From Poseidonibacter antarcticus (GTDB lineage Bacteria; Campylobacterota; Campylobacteria; Campylobacterales; Arcobacteraceae): a stretch of 64,000 nucleotides of DNA. Shown here piece by piece: positions 17,114-26,437 of the stretch. The DNA lies in contig NZ_RCWF01000004.1 of the NCBI RefSeq assembly GCF_003667345.1, positions 148,194-212,193 of the forward strand. Direction: 5' to 3'. The notes beneath the pieces were generated by a model. It did no database searches and had not been told where the DNA came from. It saw only the letters and a program-made list of their open reading frames with translations. A program made the translations under genes and the position numbers. Position 1 is the first letter of the stretch. Every line of letters begins with the position of its first letter.

Positions 17114-19842
17114 ACCTCATCAATTAAAATCTCATCTTGTTTTAAATAAACTATATATGAGAAAACTTCTTCTGTTTTAAATATCTCTTTTATAGCTTTT
17201 TTATAAAAACTTACCTGAGAAATATGTTCATCAGATTTCTCTCTTGTTGTTTTATAATCAATGATATAATACTTATCATCTTTAAATAAAAGTAAATCAA
17301 TGATTTTTATTTCACCATTGTATACCAAAGATTGCTCACTTATAAACTTCGAATCACATACTATTTCATTAAATATTTTATTTTGTAATAATCTTGAAAT
17401 TCTATTAGCAATATTAATAAAATCATTTTTATCTAAATAGTTTGAATATCTAGTTTTAACTAAATTTAAACAATAATCTAATTCATCTAAAGTAAATTCA
17501 TTCATCATTTCAAGACAAAAGTGTGTTGCAATTCCAAAATACTTAGAGTGTAATCTATTATTATCTAAATCTTTTTCTTTTGTTATTTGTGTTTCTTGCT
17601 GACCTAAGTCCATTGGATTATAAACAATTTTTTCACTTTCTTGGAAATTTTTTGAAACATTTGTACTTTCAACTATTTGACCAAGAGTTAATGCTTTCAT
17701 ACTTAAAATATCAAATACTGATGATTTCTCTTTTTTGAAAATTATCATATTGTTTTTTGCTCTAGTTAATGCTACATATAAAATATTTATTTCGTCTTCA
17801 AAACTCAAAGCTTTTTCTTTTGCAATTGCTTGTGCATACTGTTTATTATAATTTTCATAACCTTTTATTTTATAAAAGATATTTTTTAATACAACACTAT
17901 CATATTCAAAAAGAAGTGAACTTTTATCAGAGTTCTTTCTTTTTATTCTATCAAGTAAGATTACAGTATTAAATTCCAATCCTTTTGATTTAAATATTGT
18001 TAGTATTTGTAAACCAGATGATTCACTATTTACCATAACTGCATCTAGTTTATCTATCTCATAAACGAAATCTACAATATTATTATAAACAGTACTACAC
18101 TCTATAAATTTAACAACATTTTCATCAATGATTTTTAGTGTTGTTGCTATTTCTTTTATAATCTCTTGAACAGATTTTTTATTAACATCAAAATTTATAT
18201 CTAATTTACTTAATACTTTTTTACCAATTAATGCATTTAAATTTTCTTGATATATCTCTTCTTTAAAATAAATATATTTAATTGCATTTATTACAGCTTT
18301 TACATTTTCTTGATTTATTAATTTAGATGTCATTTCTGTTGATATTTTCAAAGATGGAAACTTATCCTTTAAGTAGTTATACATATCTAAAACATCTGAA
18401 TTTGTATAAGTTAAAATTGCTATATCATTTGAATTAACACCTTGTTTAATCAATGATGCAATTTTTGAAGCAACTGTTTTAAACTTTTCATCTTCCTCTA
18501 ACTCTTTATCAACAACAACTTCAACAAAACCACCTTTTCTAATTGATAACTGATCATAATATTCATAAGAAGGTAAATTTACAAATAGTGAATTTACAAA
18601 ATTTATTACATTTTCACAAGATCTATAATTTGTATTTAAAACTTCAACTTCTAAGGATTTATTTGTATTTGCCACATAATCAAAAAGTTCTCTTTTCCCA
18701 CCTCTGAATCTATAAATAGATTGTTTAGTATCACCTACATAAAAAAATGTTTTGAATTTTGTTTGATCACCTGATAATGCTTCTTTTATTAAAGGTTCTA
18801 AAATTTTATATTGTAACAGTGAAGTATCTTGAAACTCATCCATTAATATATGTGAAAACTTGGAATCAAGTCTAAAGTATAAAAACTCTTTATCTATTTT
18901 TGAAGATAGTAATTCATATACTAAATTTGAAATATCATTAAACTCTAAATAGTTTTTATTTTTATTAAATGATAATTTAAAATTTTTAAACATTAAATAC
19001 AATTCAAAAAGCTTACTTAAACTATATCCAGCACGAAGTTTGTAATAAAGCCCTATTTCTTCTTTTACTTTAAAAAAATAATTCTCCAAGGTTTCATTTG
19101 AGCATTTTTTAAAATATGAATAATCACTTAATGTCTCTTTTCCCAACCAAGTTTTTACAAACAATTCATCAAAGTTTTCAAAATCTACTGCTTTTTTAGC
19201 AGAATTACTTGCAATTTCACAGTTTAAAATCGCTTCTTTTATTTTATAAGCACTTAATAATACTTGTTCTTTTTGAACATTTATTAGCTTTGAATCAATA
19301 TTTACAATTTCAATGTTTTCATTCTTTTCAAGTAAATTTTTAAATAAATCAAAAATAGAATTAAATTTCTTTTTCTCATATATTGAAAAATCTATTAAAG
19401 CATCAAATTGTTTAGAATCAAGTGATTGCAAAAACTTCATAGATAAAGCTTCAATATCATCTTCTTTAATTTCAAAATCATCTGATATTCCAATATATCC
19501 ACAAAATTCTCGTAGGATGTTATTGATAAATTTATCAATAGTAAAAATTGCTAAACTTGCATTTGTAAATGATTTTACTAAAAGATTCTTTTTCCCTAAT
19601 ATTTGTTTTTTAGAAAGTAAAGATTCTTTAATAATTGCATTTAAATATGCTTCATCATCACCTAAAGTTAAAAGAGTATTATAAATTCTTTCACTCATTT
19701 CATTTGCAGCTTTATTTGTAAATGTAAGTGTTAATATTTCATTGGGTTTTGCATCTAATAATAACAAGGTTATATATCTTACAGTAAGTGCAAATGTTTT
19801 ACCAGAACCAGCGCTGGCTTTTAGTGCTAAATAATTTTTCAT
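17110..19842 (-). CDS. addA: AddA-type UvrD-like helicase/nuclease (RecB-like)
   Basis: Helicase-nuclease subunit of the AddAB complex that processes DNA double-strand ends for recombination. Walker A ALKASAGSGKT lies at the N-terminus, LTLTFTNKAANEM near residue 44, Walker B ILMDEFQDTS near 330, the helicase motif YVALTRAKNN near 690, and the nuclease motif IIDYKTTRE near 880. The 910-residue length is normal for the epsilon type. I chose ATG 19842 because it starts four codons before the Walker A segment and the longer form would need a TTG. The partner addB lies 43 kb away in this window. The gene ends tail-to-tail with the thiE-like gene. Confidence 0.9.
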   Translation of the reverse strand: MKNYLALKASAGSGKTFALTVRYITLLLLDAKPNEILTLTFTNKAANEMSERIYNTLLTLGDDEAYLNAIIKESLLSKKQILGKKNLLVKSFTNASLAIFTIDKFINNILREFCGYIGISDDFEIKEDDIEALSMKFLQSLDSKQFDALIDFSIYEKKKFNSIFDLFKNLLEKNENIEIVNIDSKLINVQKEQVLLSAYKIKEAILNCEIASNSAKKAVDFENFDELFVKTWLGKETLSDYSYFKKCSNETLENYFFKVKEEIGLYYKLRAGYSLSKLFELYLMFKNFKLSFNKNKNYLEFNDISNLVYELLSSKIDKEFLYFRLDSKFSHILMDEFQDTSLLQYKILEPLIKEALSGDQTKFKTFFYVGDTKQSIYRFRGGKRELFDYVANTNKSLEVEVLNTNYRSCENVINFVNSLFVNLPSYEYYDQLSIRKGGFVEVVVDKELEEDEKFKTVASKIASLIKQGVNSNDIAILTYTNSDVLDMYNYLKDKFPSLKISTEMTSKLINQENVKAVINAIKYIYFKEEIYQENLNALIGKKVLSKLDINFDVNKKSVQEIIKEIATTLKIIDENVVKFIECSTVYNNIVDFVYEIDKLDAVMVNSESSGLQILTIFKSKGLEFNTVILLDRIKRKNSDKSSLLFEYDSVVLKNIFYKIKGYENYNKQYAQAIAKEKALSFEDEINILYVALTRAKNNMIIFKKEKSSVFDILSMKALTLGQIVESTNVSKNFQESEKIVYNPMDLGQQETQITKEKDLDNNRLHSKYFGIATHFCLEMMNEFTLDELDYCLNLVKTRYSNYLDKNDFINIANRISRLLQNKIFNEIVCDSKFISEQSLVYNGEIKIIDLLLFKDDKYYIIDYKTTREKSDEHISQVSFYKKAIKEIFKTEEVFSYIVYLKQDEILIDEV

Positions 19843-19938
19843 AAAAGAATCATACAACAGTAAAAATTATAATCGTATATATTTACCCTATTCTTTTTGT
19901 ATTTTAATAACTCTTTTCCCCATTAAGATAGATTTAGA

Positions 19939-19944
19939 TATAAT
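19939..19944 (+). promoter_or_regulatory. argB: Predicted -10 box of argB
   Basis: TATAAT 34 bases in front of the argB ATG, in the argB-addA divergent gap. Consensus match only. Confidence 0.45.
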
Positions 19945-19977
19945 CACTACCTTTAAAAAACATTCACAGGAAATATT

Positions 19978-20883
19978 ATGCAAAATAAACATCAAAAAGT
20001 ACAAATTTTACTTGATGCTATTCCTTATATTAAAAAATTCAACGGAAAAATTATTGTAATCAAATATGGTGGCTCTGCTCAAACAAGCCCAGAATTACAA
20101 GAAAAATTTGCTGAAGATATAGTTTTACTTTCACTTGTTGGATTTAAGCCAGTTATCGTTCATGGTGGAGGTGCAAGAATCTCAGAATTACTAAAAAAAC
20201 TTGATATTAAATCAGAATTTATAAATGGTCATAGAGTTACTTCAAAAGAAACTATGAAAGTTGTAGAAATGGTTCTTTCAGGTGAGATAAATAAAAATAT
20301 TACTTCACTATTAAACTATCATGGAGCTAAAGCTATTGGTCTTTCAGGTAAAGATTCGGCAATAATCAAAGCAAAAGCAAAAGATGATGGAAAGTTCGGG
20401 TTTACAGGTGAAATTACTGAAATTAATGGTGAATTAATCAAAAATCTTGTTAAAGAAGGTTTTATTCCTGTAATTGCACCAATTGCAGATAGTTTAGAAC
20501 CAAATCACCCTGGTTTTAATATCAATGCTGATTTTGCAGCTTCAAAAGTAGCAGCAGCATTAGGTGCACAAAAAGTTTTATTTTTAACAGATACAGTTGG
20601 TGTCTTAGATAAAGAAGGAACATTATTAACAACACTTGATAAAGAAGCTGTTGACAAATACAAAGAAGATGGCACAATAGCTGGAGGAATGATTCCAAAA
20701 GTTGATTCTTGTATTGAAGCAATTCACGATGGCGTTAATAAAGCCCATATTATTGATGGTAGAGTTGAACACTCGATTTTACTAGAATTATTTACAAAAG
20801 ATGGAATTGGAACACAATTTTTAAGAAGAGATAATCCTAATAATGGGATTGATATGAATAAATTAATAAATGATGAAATATAG
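19978..20883 (+). CDS. argB: Acetylglutamate kinase
   Basis: Phosphorylates N-acetylglutamate with ATP, second step of arginine synthesis. 301 residues. The N-terminus has VIKYGGSAQ near residues 22-30 (phosphate-binding lysine and glycines), PVIVHGGGARIS near 58-69, and the arginine-sensitive-type N-terminal helix (IPYIKKFNGK) that links dimers to hexamers in feedback-inhibited forms. AGGA precedes the ATG. thrC follows 19 bases later on the same strand. Confidence 0.97.
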   Translation: MQNKHQKVQILLDAIPYIKKFNGKIIVIKYGGSAQTSPELQEKFAEDIVLLSLVGFKPVIVHGGGARISELLKKLDIKSEFINGHRVTSKETMKVVEMVLSGEINKNITSLLNYHGAKAIGLSGKDSAIIKAKAKDDGKFGFTGEITEINGELIKNLVKEGFIPVIAPIADSLEPNHPGFNINADFAASKVAAALGAQKVLFLTDTVGVLDKEGTLLTTLDKEAVDKYKEDGTIAGGMIPKVDSCIEAIHDGVNKAHIIDGRVEHSILLELFTKDGIGTQFLRRDNPNNGIDMNKLINDEI

Positions 20884-20902
20884 ACTATTTTAAGGAATAA
20901 AA

Positions 20903-22384
20903 ATGAATTTTATTGAAACAAGAGGAAACGATGGTATAAAACCTCAAGAAGTACCATTTAGTGAAGCTATTTTAAATCCTAGTGCTTCTTTTGGTGGATT
21001 ATATGTACCTAAAGAATTACCAAGTTTAGAAAAAGATTTTATACAAAATCATGTAAACAAAAGTTATAAACAATTAGCTTATGATATTTTAAAAGCATTT
21101 GAAATTGATATTGATGAAAAAGAAATAAATAAAGCATTAGACTTATATGACAATTTTGATGATGCATCAAATCCTTGTCCTGTAGTAAAAGTAAAAGATG
21201 ATTTATTTGTACATGAACAATATCACGGTCCTACTCGTGCTTTTAAAGATATGGCATTACAACCTTTTGGTTCAATTCTAAGCTCAATTGCACAAAAAAG
21301 AAATGAAAACTATCTTATTCTTGCTGCAACTTCTGGGGACACAGGTCCAGCTGCTCTTAATACTTTTAAAAATAAAAGTAATATCCAAGTAGCTTGTCTT
21401 TATCCAGATGGAGGAACTAGTGATGTTCAAAGATTACAAATGGTTTGTGAAGATGGAAAGAACCTAAAAGTGATTGGAATAAAAGGAAATTTTGATGATG
21501 CTCAAAGTGCATTAAAAAATCTTCTAGCCTCAAAAAGTTTTAAAGATGATTTACAAAAACATGGTATTAAACTTAGTGCTGCTAACTCTGTAAACTTTGG
21601 AAGAATTATTTTCCAAATAATTTATCATTTCTGGTCATATATCCAATTGTTAAAACAAGAAGAAATTACAATGGGTGAAAAAATCTATTTAGTAGTACCT
21701 TCTGGAAACTTTGGAAATGTATTAGGAGCATTTTATGCAAAAGCAATGGGCGTTCCTGTTGAAAAATTCTTAGTTGCATCAAATGAAAACAATATCTTAA
21801 CACAATGGATTAATACAGGTATTTATGATATTAGAGGTAAAGAATTAAAACTTACTAAATCTCCTGCAATGGATATTTTAAAATCATCAAATATTGAAAG
21901 AGTTATGTATTCATTATATGGAGCAAAAAGAACTAAAGAATTATTAGAAGATTTAAATCAAAATAATATATTTGAAATGACAAAAGAAGAAACATCAAAA
22001 CTTCAAGAACAATTTTCAGCTATAAATTCTGATGATGCTTATGGTCAAAAAATTATCAAAGAGTTTTTGGATGATGGATATTTAATGGATCCACACACAG
22101 CAACTTGTTTAAAAGCTTATGAAGAATTAAGACAAAAAGATTTAAAAACAGTAATATATTCAACAGCTGAATGGACTAAATTTTCACCAACTGTTTTAAA
22201 TTCATTAAAACAAGATAATATTAAATATTCTGATAAAGATGCATTAGATGAAATTTCATCAAAATATAATGCCAATTTACCACAAAGTATTAAAGATTTA
22301 TTTAACTCAAAAATAAATCATGATTTAATTATCAATAAAGAAGATATAGAATCTCAAATCGTAAAATTTATTAAAGAATCATAA
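20903..22384 (+). CDS. thrC: Threonine synthase
   Basis: PLP enzyme converting O-phosphohomoserine to threonine. 493 residues with the N-terminal IETRGNDG and the PLP lysine K115 in GPTRAFKDMALQPFG. The phosphate-loop region VPSGNFGNVLGAF lies near residue 270. The length fits the longer bacterial/fungal class. It makes the substrate for the ilvA enzyme encoded upstream; thrB (the preceding step) is on the other strand near 48.5 kb. Confidence 0.97.
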   Translation: MNFIETRGNDGIKPQEVPFSEAILNPSASFGGLYVPKELPSLEKDFIQNHVNKSYKQLAYDILKAFEIDIDEKEINKALDLYDNFDDASNPCPVVKVKDDLFVHEQYHGPTRAFKDMALQPFGSILSSIAQKRNENYLILAATSGDTGPAALNTFKNKSNIQVACLYPDGGTSDVQRLQMVCEDGKNLKVIGIKGNFDDAQSALKNLLASKSFKDDLQKHGIKLSAANSVNFGRIIFQIIYHFWSYIQLLKQEEITMGEKIYLVVPSGNFGNVLGAFYAKAMGVPVEKFLVASNENNILTQWINTGIYDIRGKELKLTKSPAMDILKSSNIERVMYSLYGAKRTKELLEDLNQNNIFEMTKEETSKLQEQFSAINSDDAYGQKIIKEFLDDGYLMDPHTATCLKAYEELRQKDLKTVIYSTAEWTKFSPTVLNSLKQDNIKYSDKDALDEISSKYNANLPQSIKDLFNSKINHDLIINKEDIESQIVKFIKES

Positions 22385-22402
22385 CCATCTCTAATAATTA
22401 AG

Positions 22403-22436
22403 AAAATACACATTATTGTAATAATGTGTATTTTTT
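22403..22436 (+). terminator. Terminator behind thrC
   Basis: A 13-bp stem AAAATACACATTA / TAATGTGTATTTT with a six-base loop, running into T's. Good intrinsic terminator. It separates argB-thrC from the pet operon. Confidence 0.85.
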
Positions 22437-22502
22437 CCTCAAATAATAGCATTAGCATAACAATTATACACATAAGTCAATTCATTTTAAGAAAAAAGAG
22501 AA

Positions 22503-22508
22503 TATAAT
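22503..22508 (+). promoter_or_regulatory. Predicted -10 box of petABC
   Basis: TATAAT 36 bases in front of the petA ATG, behind the thrC terminator, so petABC most likely has its own promoter. Consensus match only. Confidence 0.5.
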
Positions 22509-22543
22509 CAGTAGATTTTAATTAAAAAAAAAGGAAGCTAAAT

Positions 22544-23050
22544 ATGTCTAATAAAACTAATAGACGAGATTTTCTTGGTTATTCATTCGCTGCAGTTGCT
22601 GCAGTTGGTGGTGCTGCGTCGCTTGTTGGTATGAAACAAGCTTGGGATCCTCTTCCAAGTGTTCTTTCTGGTGGATTTACAACAGTTGATCTTGCTCCAA
22701 TAAAAGCTGGTACGCCAGAAACTTTTGTATGGAGAGGGAAACCAGTATTTGTACTTAAAAAAAGTGCAGAAATGGATAAATCTGAAAGAGATTTAATAAT
22801 CGGAGAAGATAGATTCATTGTTGCAATTGGATTATGTACACACCTAGGTTGTATTCCAGCGTGGAAAGATAGTATGTGGAAATGTGCATGTCACGGGGGA
22901 GAGTATAATTCAAGTGCGAAACAAACTTTCGGTCCTCCACCAAGACCTCTTGACGTACCTCCATTTAAAGTAGATGGTACTAAACTTGTACTAGGTGAAA
23001 CTGGTCCTGAGTATAATGCAATTTCTGCTTTTGTAGCAACACAAGCATAG
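22544..23050 (+). CDS. petA: Rieske iron-sulfur subunit of the cytochrome bc1 complex
   Basis: Carries electrons from quinol to the cytochrome c subunit on the periplasmic side of the inner membrane. A twin-arginine signal/anchor (RRDFLGYSFAAVAAVGG) is at residues 7-23. The 2Fe-2S ligands are C98 and H100 (CTHLGC) and C114 and H117 (CACHGG), with C103 and C116 as the disulfide pair. 168 residues, normal length. AAGGAAG lies ahead of the ATG. First gene of petABC. Confidence 0.97.
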   Translation: MSNKTNRRDFLGYSFAAVAAVGGAASLVGMKQAWDPLPSVLSGGFTTVDLAPIKAGTPETFVWRGKPVFVLKKSAEMDKSERDLIIGEDRFIVAIGLCTHLGCIPAWKDSMWKCACHGGEYNSSAKQTFGPPPRPLDVPPFKVDGTKLVLGETGPEYNAISAFVATQA

Positions 23051-23062
23051 GAAAGGAACAAT

Positions 23063-24313
23063 ATGGCAAAATTTGAAAAAGCAAACTCTGTTGGTGAGTG
23101 GTTAGACCAAAGATTAAATCTTACGACATTCAATAAAGTTATGATGACTGAATATTGGATTCCAAAAGATATTAACTTTCTATGGGCGATGGGTGTTTTA
23201 TTAGCAACTACTTTTGGTATTTTAATTATCTCTGGTATCTTCTTAATGATGTATTACAAACCAGATATTGGTTTAGCATTTGATTCTGTTAACTACACAA
23301 TTATGCAAGAAGTTGCATTTGGTTGGTTATTTAGACATATGCATGGTGTTGCAGCTTCTGTTGTATTCTTAATTATTTATATTCATATGTTTACAGGTAT
23401 CTACTATGGTTCTTATAAACAAGGTAGAGAAATGATTTGGATTTCAGGTATGTTATTATTTATGACATTCTCTGCTGCTGGATTCTCTGGATATATGTTA
23501 CCATGGGGACAAATGTCTTACTGGGCTGCTATGGTTATTACTAACCTTTTTGGTGGAGTTCCTGTAATTGGTGATGCTTTAGTTGTATGGATTAGAGGTG
23601 ACTTTAATGTTGCTGATGCTACATTAACTAGATTCTTTATGTTACATGTATTTCTTTTACCTATTACTATAATGGGTATTATTGGTTTACACTTCTATAC
23701 ATTAAGAGTTCCTCATGTAAATAATCAAAATTCTGAAGAATTTGATTTTGATGAAGAAGCTGAAAAATATTTAGCTGGAAATAAAAGAGAGTCAAAAGTT
23801 ATTCCTTTCTGGCCTGTATTTATTTCTAAAGATTTAGCTGTTTTAGGTATATTCTTAATCTTCTATTTCTATTTAGTATTCTTCCATTATGATTTTGCTA
23901 TGGATCCAGTTAACTTTGATCCTGCTAATAATATGGTTACACCAGCTCATATTTATCCTGAGTGGTATTTCTTATGGTCATATGAAGTATTAAGAGGGTT
24001 CTTCTTTGATATAGCTGGAGTTAAAGCATTTGATGTTGGTTTAATTGCATTTGCATTTGCCAATGTTATTTTCTTATTATTACCTTGGTTAGATAGAGAT
24101 CCTGCAATTTTACCAGCACACAAAAGACCAATATTCTTTATTTGGTTCTGGATATTAATGGCGGATTTAATCGTATTAACTGTATATGGTAAATTACCTC
24201 CAACAGGTACAAATGCATGGGTTGGATTCTTTGCAGCAGTAGCATTTATTCTTCTGTTCTTAGTTTTACCTATTGTTACAAAAATTGACGCTAAGAAAAG
24301 GGGAGCATTATAA
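23063..24313 (+). CDS. petB: Cytochrome b subunit of the bc1 complex
   Basis: Quinol-oxidising membrane subunit with two b hemes. 416 residues with heme-ligand helices (FRHMHGVAASVVFLIIYIHM near residues 91-110; FFMLHVFLLPITIMGIIGLH near 190-210) and the Qo-site motif PEWYF (IYPEWYFLW near 295). Full-length rather than the split b6/subunit IV form. It overlaps the petC start by one base. Confidence 0.97.
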   Translation: MAKFEKANSVGEWLDQRLNLTTFNKVMMTEYWIPKDINFLWAMGVLLATTFGILIISGIFLMMYYKPDIGLAFDSVNYTIMQEVAFGWLFRHMHGVAASVVFLIIYIHMFTGIYYGSYKQGREMIWISGMLLFMTFSAAGFSGYMLPWGQMSYWAAMVITNLFGGVPVIGDALVVWIRGDFNVADATLTRFFMLHVFLLPITIMGIIGLHFYTLRVPHVNNQNSEEFDFDEEAEKYLAGNKRESKVIPFWPVFISKDLAVLGIFLIFYFYLVFFHYDFAMDPVNFDPANNMVTPAHIYPEWYFLWSYEVLRGFFFDIAGVKAFDVGLIAFAFANVIFLLLPWLDRDPAILPAHKRPIFFIWFWILMADLIVLTVYGKLPPTGTNAWVGFFAAVAFILLFLVLPIVTKIDAKKRGAL

Positions 24314-25197
24314 TGAGAGAATTAAAAATACTAGCAGTAGTAGTAGCTTTAACGCTTATTACTTACTGGGGAGTTGAGCCATTTGCTCACTCTCAAATGC
24401 ACCCACACGTTGAAGCAGCAGATTTTGAATTTGAAAATGTAAAAGAAGATATATCTGATATTACAGCTTTAACAGGAAATGCAGCAGCAGGTGAAGTTTT
24501 AGTAACTACAAACTGTACAGCTTGTCATGCTATTAAAGTTAAGGGATTCCCTGAAGTTATGGATCATGCAAGTGCAGCAGCAGCTTATGGTGTTACTCCA
24601 CCTGATTTAAGTACAGCTGGAAAATTATATGATGCTTCTTATTTAGCAGCATTTATTAAAAATCCTGCAAAAGCGTCTATGGTTGAACATAAATTTGTAG
24701 ACGGACGTGCTCATCCAATGCCAGCTTATAACTGGATGCAACCACAAGAAATTGCAGATATGGTAGCATTTTTACAATCAATTGCTCCAGAAGAGATGAC
24801 AAATAAAGAAGTATTTACTAATGCTTGTCAAAGATGTCACTCTATTAAATATGCAGATATGAAAAATGGTACAATGGCTGCATATACACCTGATGAAAAC
24901 ATCAAATCATACATGGGGAAAATTCCACCAGATTTATCTCAAATGATTAGATCAAGAGGACACGAATACTTAGAAACATTTATTAATGACCCTCAAAAAC
25001 ATCTTGAAGGTACAGCAATGCCTAGAGTTGGATTAACTGAAGCTTCACAAGAACAAGTTGTATCATACTTAGAAGATATTGGTGATTCTAAAAAAGCACA
25101 AAGAGAAGAATTAGGACCTAAATTCTTAATCTATCTTGTGATTTTTGCTATATTTGCTTTCCTATGGAAAGGTTCTAAATGGAGAGATGTTCACTAG
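24313..25197 (+). CDS. petC: Diheme cytochrome c subunit of the bc1 complex
   Basis: Electron-accepting cytochrome of the bc1 complex. Two heme c sites are seen: CTACH at residues 68-72 and CQRCH at 172-176, with candidate axial Met residues in HPMPAYNW and TAMPRVG. There is an N-terminal membrane helix (residues 5-20) and a C-terminal one (KFLIYLVIFAIFAFLW). This is the diheme type found in Campylobacterota, unlike classical monoheme cytochrome c1. A strong terminator follows. Confidence 0.96.
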   Translation: MRELKILAVVVALTLITYWGVEPFAHSQMHPHVEAADFEFENVKEDISDITALTGNAAAGEVLVTTNCTACHAIKVKGFPEVMDHASAAAAYGVTPPDLSTAGKLYDASYLAAFIKNPAKASMVEHKFVDGRAHPMPAYNWMQPQEIADMVAFLQSIAPEEMTNKEVFTNACQRCHSIKYADMKNGTMAAYTPDENIKSYMGKIPPDLSQMIRSRGHEYLETFINDPQKHLEGTAMPRVGLTEASQEQVVSYLEDIGDSKKAQREELGPKFLIYLVIFAIFAFLWKGSKWRDVH

Positions 25198-25220
25198 AAC
25201 TTCTTTTCATTAGACAATAA

Positions 25221-25259
25221 AAAAGGCTTAGAAGTAAAAACTTCTAAGCCTTTTTTTTT
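25221..25259. terminator. Bidirectional terminator between petC and rsmE
   Basis: A 14-bp perfect stem AAAAGGCTTAGAAG / CTTCTAAGCCTTTT with a six-base loop; T-runs on both strands serve petC (plus) and rsmE (minus). Confidence 0.92.
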
Positions 25260-25278
25260 ACTTAATAAAAATATATAT

Positions 25279-25950
25279 TTAGATTAGTATTTTAGCACTA
25301 GCACTTAAAATTGCAGTTTCACTTCGTAAAATAATATTAGACTTAAATCCTACAATATTATCTTTATTAAAAGTAAATCTTTCATCTTGTGAAAAACCAC
25401 CCTCGCAACCAATAACTAAAGTTTTAATATCTGTTTTTTTATCATCAATTGATGTTTTTGAAAAATCAAGAAAATATACATTTTCATTTTTTTCTAAAAA
25501 TTCTTCTAATGAGTTTACTACTTCTAATTTTATAATACTTGATCTTCCACATTGAGAAGAAGAGTTTATTAATATTTTTTCTAACTTCTCAAAATTTACT
25601 TTGAAATTCTTTTGAGAATATTCACAATAAACAAAAGTAATTTTATCAACTCCTAATTCATTTAAAGAAGCTAAATACTTCTCCACAGTTTTAGGATCAA
25701 CTAAACACCAAGCTATATGAAGTTTATTATCATTTTGAATAATTTTCTCTTCTTGTGAAATTAAATTAAATCTTGCAGTTTTTCTATCTATAGAATTTAG
25801 TTTATATAAATAAATCAAATTATCTTTTAAATTCCTAAAATATATTTCATCGTTTATTTTATGCCGTCTTGCTTTTATTAAATATTTATATGTATCATCA
25901 CTTATTTCTAAGAATTCATTTCCACAGTTAATATCAAAAGTAAATTGCAT
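25279..25950 (-). CDS. rsmE: 16S rRNA (uracil-1498-N3)-methyltransferase
   Basis: SPOUT-class methyltransferase acting on U1498 of 16S rRNA. 223 residues. An N-terminal PUA-like part (KARRHKINDEIYF near residues 26-38) is followed by the knot with VIGCEGGFSQDE near 178-189 and the C-terminal ILRSETAILSASAKIL, which binds SAM. It shares one base with the stop-start junction of the membrane protein gene upstream. Confidence 0.93.
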   Translation of the reverse strand: MQFTFDINCGNEFLEISDDTYKYLIKARRHKINDEIYFRNLKDNLIYLYKLNSIDRKTARFNLISQEEKIIQNDNKLHIAWCLVDPKTVEKYLASLNELGVDKITFVYCEYSQKNFKVNFEKLEKILINSSSQCGRSSIIKLEVVNSLEEFLEKNENVYFLDFSKTSIDDKKTDIKTLVIGCEGGFSQDERFTFNKDNIVGFKSNIILRSETAILSASAKILI

Positions 25951-26354
25951 TAAAACACTTTACTAATTAAGTAAATTGAAGTAATCACAGAAATTTCAAT
26001 TATATATATTTTTTTAGCATATTTATAAAATTCTTCTTGTGCTTTTACATCAGCAAATTTAATAACTCTCATTTTTTTATATCTTTTAATTTCAATTACA
26101 AGCAAAAATATTGAAGCAGGAATCATTAAAAATATAGTTACACTCATAACTTGTGCATAAAAAGCAACTATTGTCCCTGTGTAAATTACTATCGCATTTG
26201 TTAAGTGATATAAAGGAGTCATAGCTTTTAATCTTTTAGCTAATTTTATGAACTCTTTTTGTGTTAGTACTGAATATAAATTAAATAGCATAACTGCTAA
26301 AAAAAAGTATATTACATAGACGTGTGTAGTGATTGCACTTTGCATTAATTCCAT
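25950..26354 (-). CDS. Small four-helix membrane protein, unknown
   Basis: A 134-residue protein with about four membrane helices (approximately residues 10-28, 48-68, 70-88 and 115-132) separated by basic loops (KEFIKLAKRLKA; EIKRYKKMRVIKFAD). I do not recognise a functional family; it resembles conserved inner membrane proteins of this phylum. It is translationally linked to rsmE (stop and start overlap by one base), but that does not reveal a role. A TATAAT on its strand lies about 33 bases upstream. Confidence 0.8.
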   Translation of the reverse strand: MELMQSAITTHVYVIYFFLAVMLFNLYSVLTQKEFIKLAKRLKAMTPLYHLTNAIVIYTGTIVAFYAQVMSVTIFLMIPASIFLLVIEIKRYKKMRVIKFADVKAQEEFYKYAKKIYIIEISVITSIYLISKVF

Positions 26355-26386
26355 TATTGTTTATCTCTCTTTTAAAAATTTTCGCT

Positions 26387-26392
26387 ATTATA
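26387..26392 (-). promoter_or_regulatory. Predicted -10 box of the membrane protein-rsmE pair
   Basis: TATAAT on the minus strand, 33 bases ahead of the ATG at 26354, in the divergent gap with moeA. Consensus match only. Confidence 0.4.
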
Positions 26393-26437
26393 GCTAACTT
26401 GTCATAAGATTTTATCTTAATTAAAAAAAGGAATAAA

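Noticed and set aside
19313..19684. 123-residue plus-strand frame inside addA
   Set aside because: It is antisense to the helicase domain, serine- and phenylalanine-rich as expected from reverse-read AT-rich Lys/Glu/Asp codons, and has no ribosome binding site.
25950..26354. HemJ-like protoporphyrinogen oxidase
   Set aside because: The length and four helices are similar, but the conserved His of HemJ near the start and its surrounding motif are not seen clearly.
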